A DNA stretch of 6,232 nt from Methanobacteriota archaeon. Its GTDB lineage: Archaea > Methanobacteriota > Methanobacteria > Methanobacteriales > Methanobacteriaceae. Positions 6,076 to 6,232 of the stretch are shown one piece after another. Each line of letters opens with the position of its first letter. Position 1 is the stretch's first letter. Under the pieces are notes generated by a model. That model was not told where the DNA came from, did not search any database, and worked only from the letters and a program-made list of their open reading frames with translations. The stretch lies in the NCBI GenBank assembly GCA_023434825.1, contig JAEYSH010000118.1, positions 1-6,232 of the forward strand, in the 5' to 3' direction. The position numbers and the translations under genes were made by a program.

Positions 6076-6084
6076 AATATATAG
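6076..6084 (+). promoter_or_regulatory. Possible TATA element of the pilin-like gene
   Basis: AATATATAG is TATA-like, 67 bases before the ATG at 6151. Placement is plausible, but there are several A/T alternatives between 6100 and 6150, and no Shine-Dalgarno is visible before the ATG. Confidence 0.25.
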
Positions 6085-6150
6085 CCTATCCAGATACAAA
6101 TATGAAGATTTATAGTAATTCTTAAGTAGTTAAATCAATATATTAAATTT

Positions 6151-6232
6151 ATGGATACGAAAGGCGTTATCACAGTTGAATTTATATTAACATCAATGGC
6201 ATTTCTTATACTTACAAGTGGTATCTTAACAC
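6151..6232 (+). CDS. Type IV pilin-like protein, N-terminus (runs off right edge)
   Basis: The first 27 codons from ATG 6151 are open to the window edge. The protein begins MDTKGVITVEFILTSM and continues hydrophobic to the edge (AFLILTSGILT). This is a class III-type prepilin signal: a very short charged leader, Lys-Gly at residues 4-5 as the prepilin-peptidase site, then Glu at +5 and Phe at +6 of the mature form, leading straight into the hydrophobic helix. Such proteins are cut by an archaeal prepilin peptidase (EppA/FlaK/PibD type) and form pili, or are pseudopilin/TadE-like surface proteins. Which of these applies cannot be decided from 27 residues. No Shine-Dalgarno precedes the ATG, so translation may be leaderless. 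No other pilus gene is in the window. Confidence 0.65.
   Translation, partial: MDTKGVITVEFILTSMAFLILTSGILT

Noticed and set aside
1..6232. CRISPR arrays, tRNA/rRNA genes, insertion sequences
   Set aside because: No regularly spaced repeats, cloverleaf-like sequence, or transposase fragments with terminal repeats were seen on either strand.

Overview
The window looks like chromosomal DNA of a methanogenic archaeon, most likely Methanobacteriaceae (Methanobrevibacter or Methanobacterium type). The base composition is very A+T-rich. Where ribosome binding sites are clear they are archaeal (GGAGGTG, GGGGTGA). TATA-like elements sit upstream of genes, and T-tracts follow several stop codons. The proteins also fit: a COG1818-type THUMP protein, a PKD-domain exoprotein, and a class III-type prepilin start. 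The genus is an inference from style, not from a marker gene.

Layout, left to right. Positions 1-199 (minus) hold the N-terminus of a secreted protein that runs off the left edge. A 560-base, nearly pure A/T intergenic region follows. Next is an intact 600-residue ABC exporter (764-2566, plus) with a membrane domain and ATPase fused, of the MsbA/PglK type. Directly behind it, on the same strand, are two decayed genes. The first (about 2600-2910) is the C-terminal part of a PseG/SpsG-like nucleotide-sugar hydrolase. The second, 13 bases later (2924-3702), is a NeuB/PseI/SpsE-family nonulosonate (sialic-acid-like) synthase. It can be followed almost residue by residue through at least seven frameshifts and four in-frame stops. 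Its C-terminal antifreeze-like (SAF) domain is missing. The last NeuB segment instead runs in one open frame into an unrelated two-helix hydrophobic tail (to 3915).

The right half holds a small secreted PKD-domain protein (4132-4671, plus) and two minus-strand genes: a 164-residue protein of unknown function with a four-cysteine cluster (4754-5248) and, 50 bases upstream of it, a THUMP-domain RNA-binding protein (5299-5874). At the right edge, a type IV pilin-like gene starts at 6151 (plus) and leaves the window.

Reading: the centre is the wreck of a nonulosonic-acid biosynthesis operon whose exporter is still intact. The flanks are secreted or cell-surface genes plus one RNA-related housekeeping pair. 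I do not see a new multi-gene system. The most useful observations are the dead PseG-NeuB pair next to a live flippase-type transporter, the NeuB-tail junction, a probable ATT start codon on the THUMP gene behind a perfect Shine-Dalgarno, the four-Cys protein, and a hairpin motif that occurs twice.
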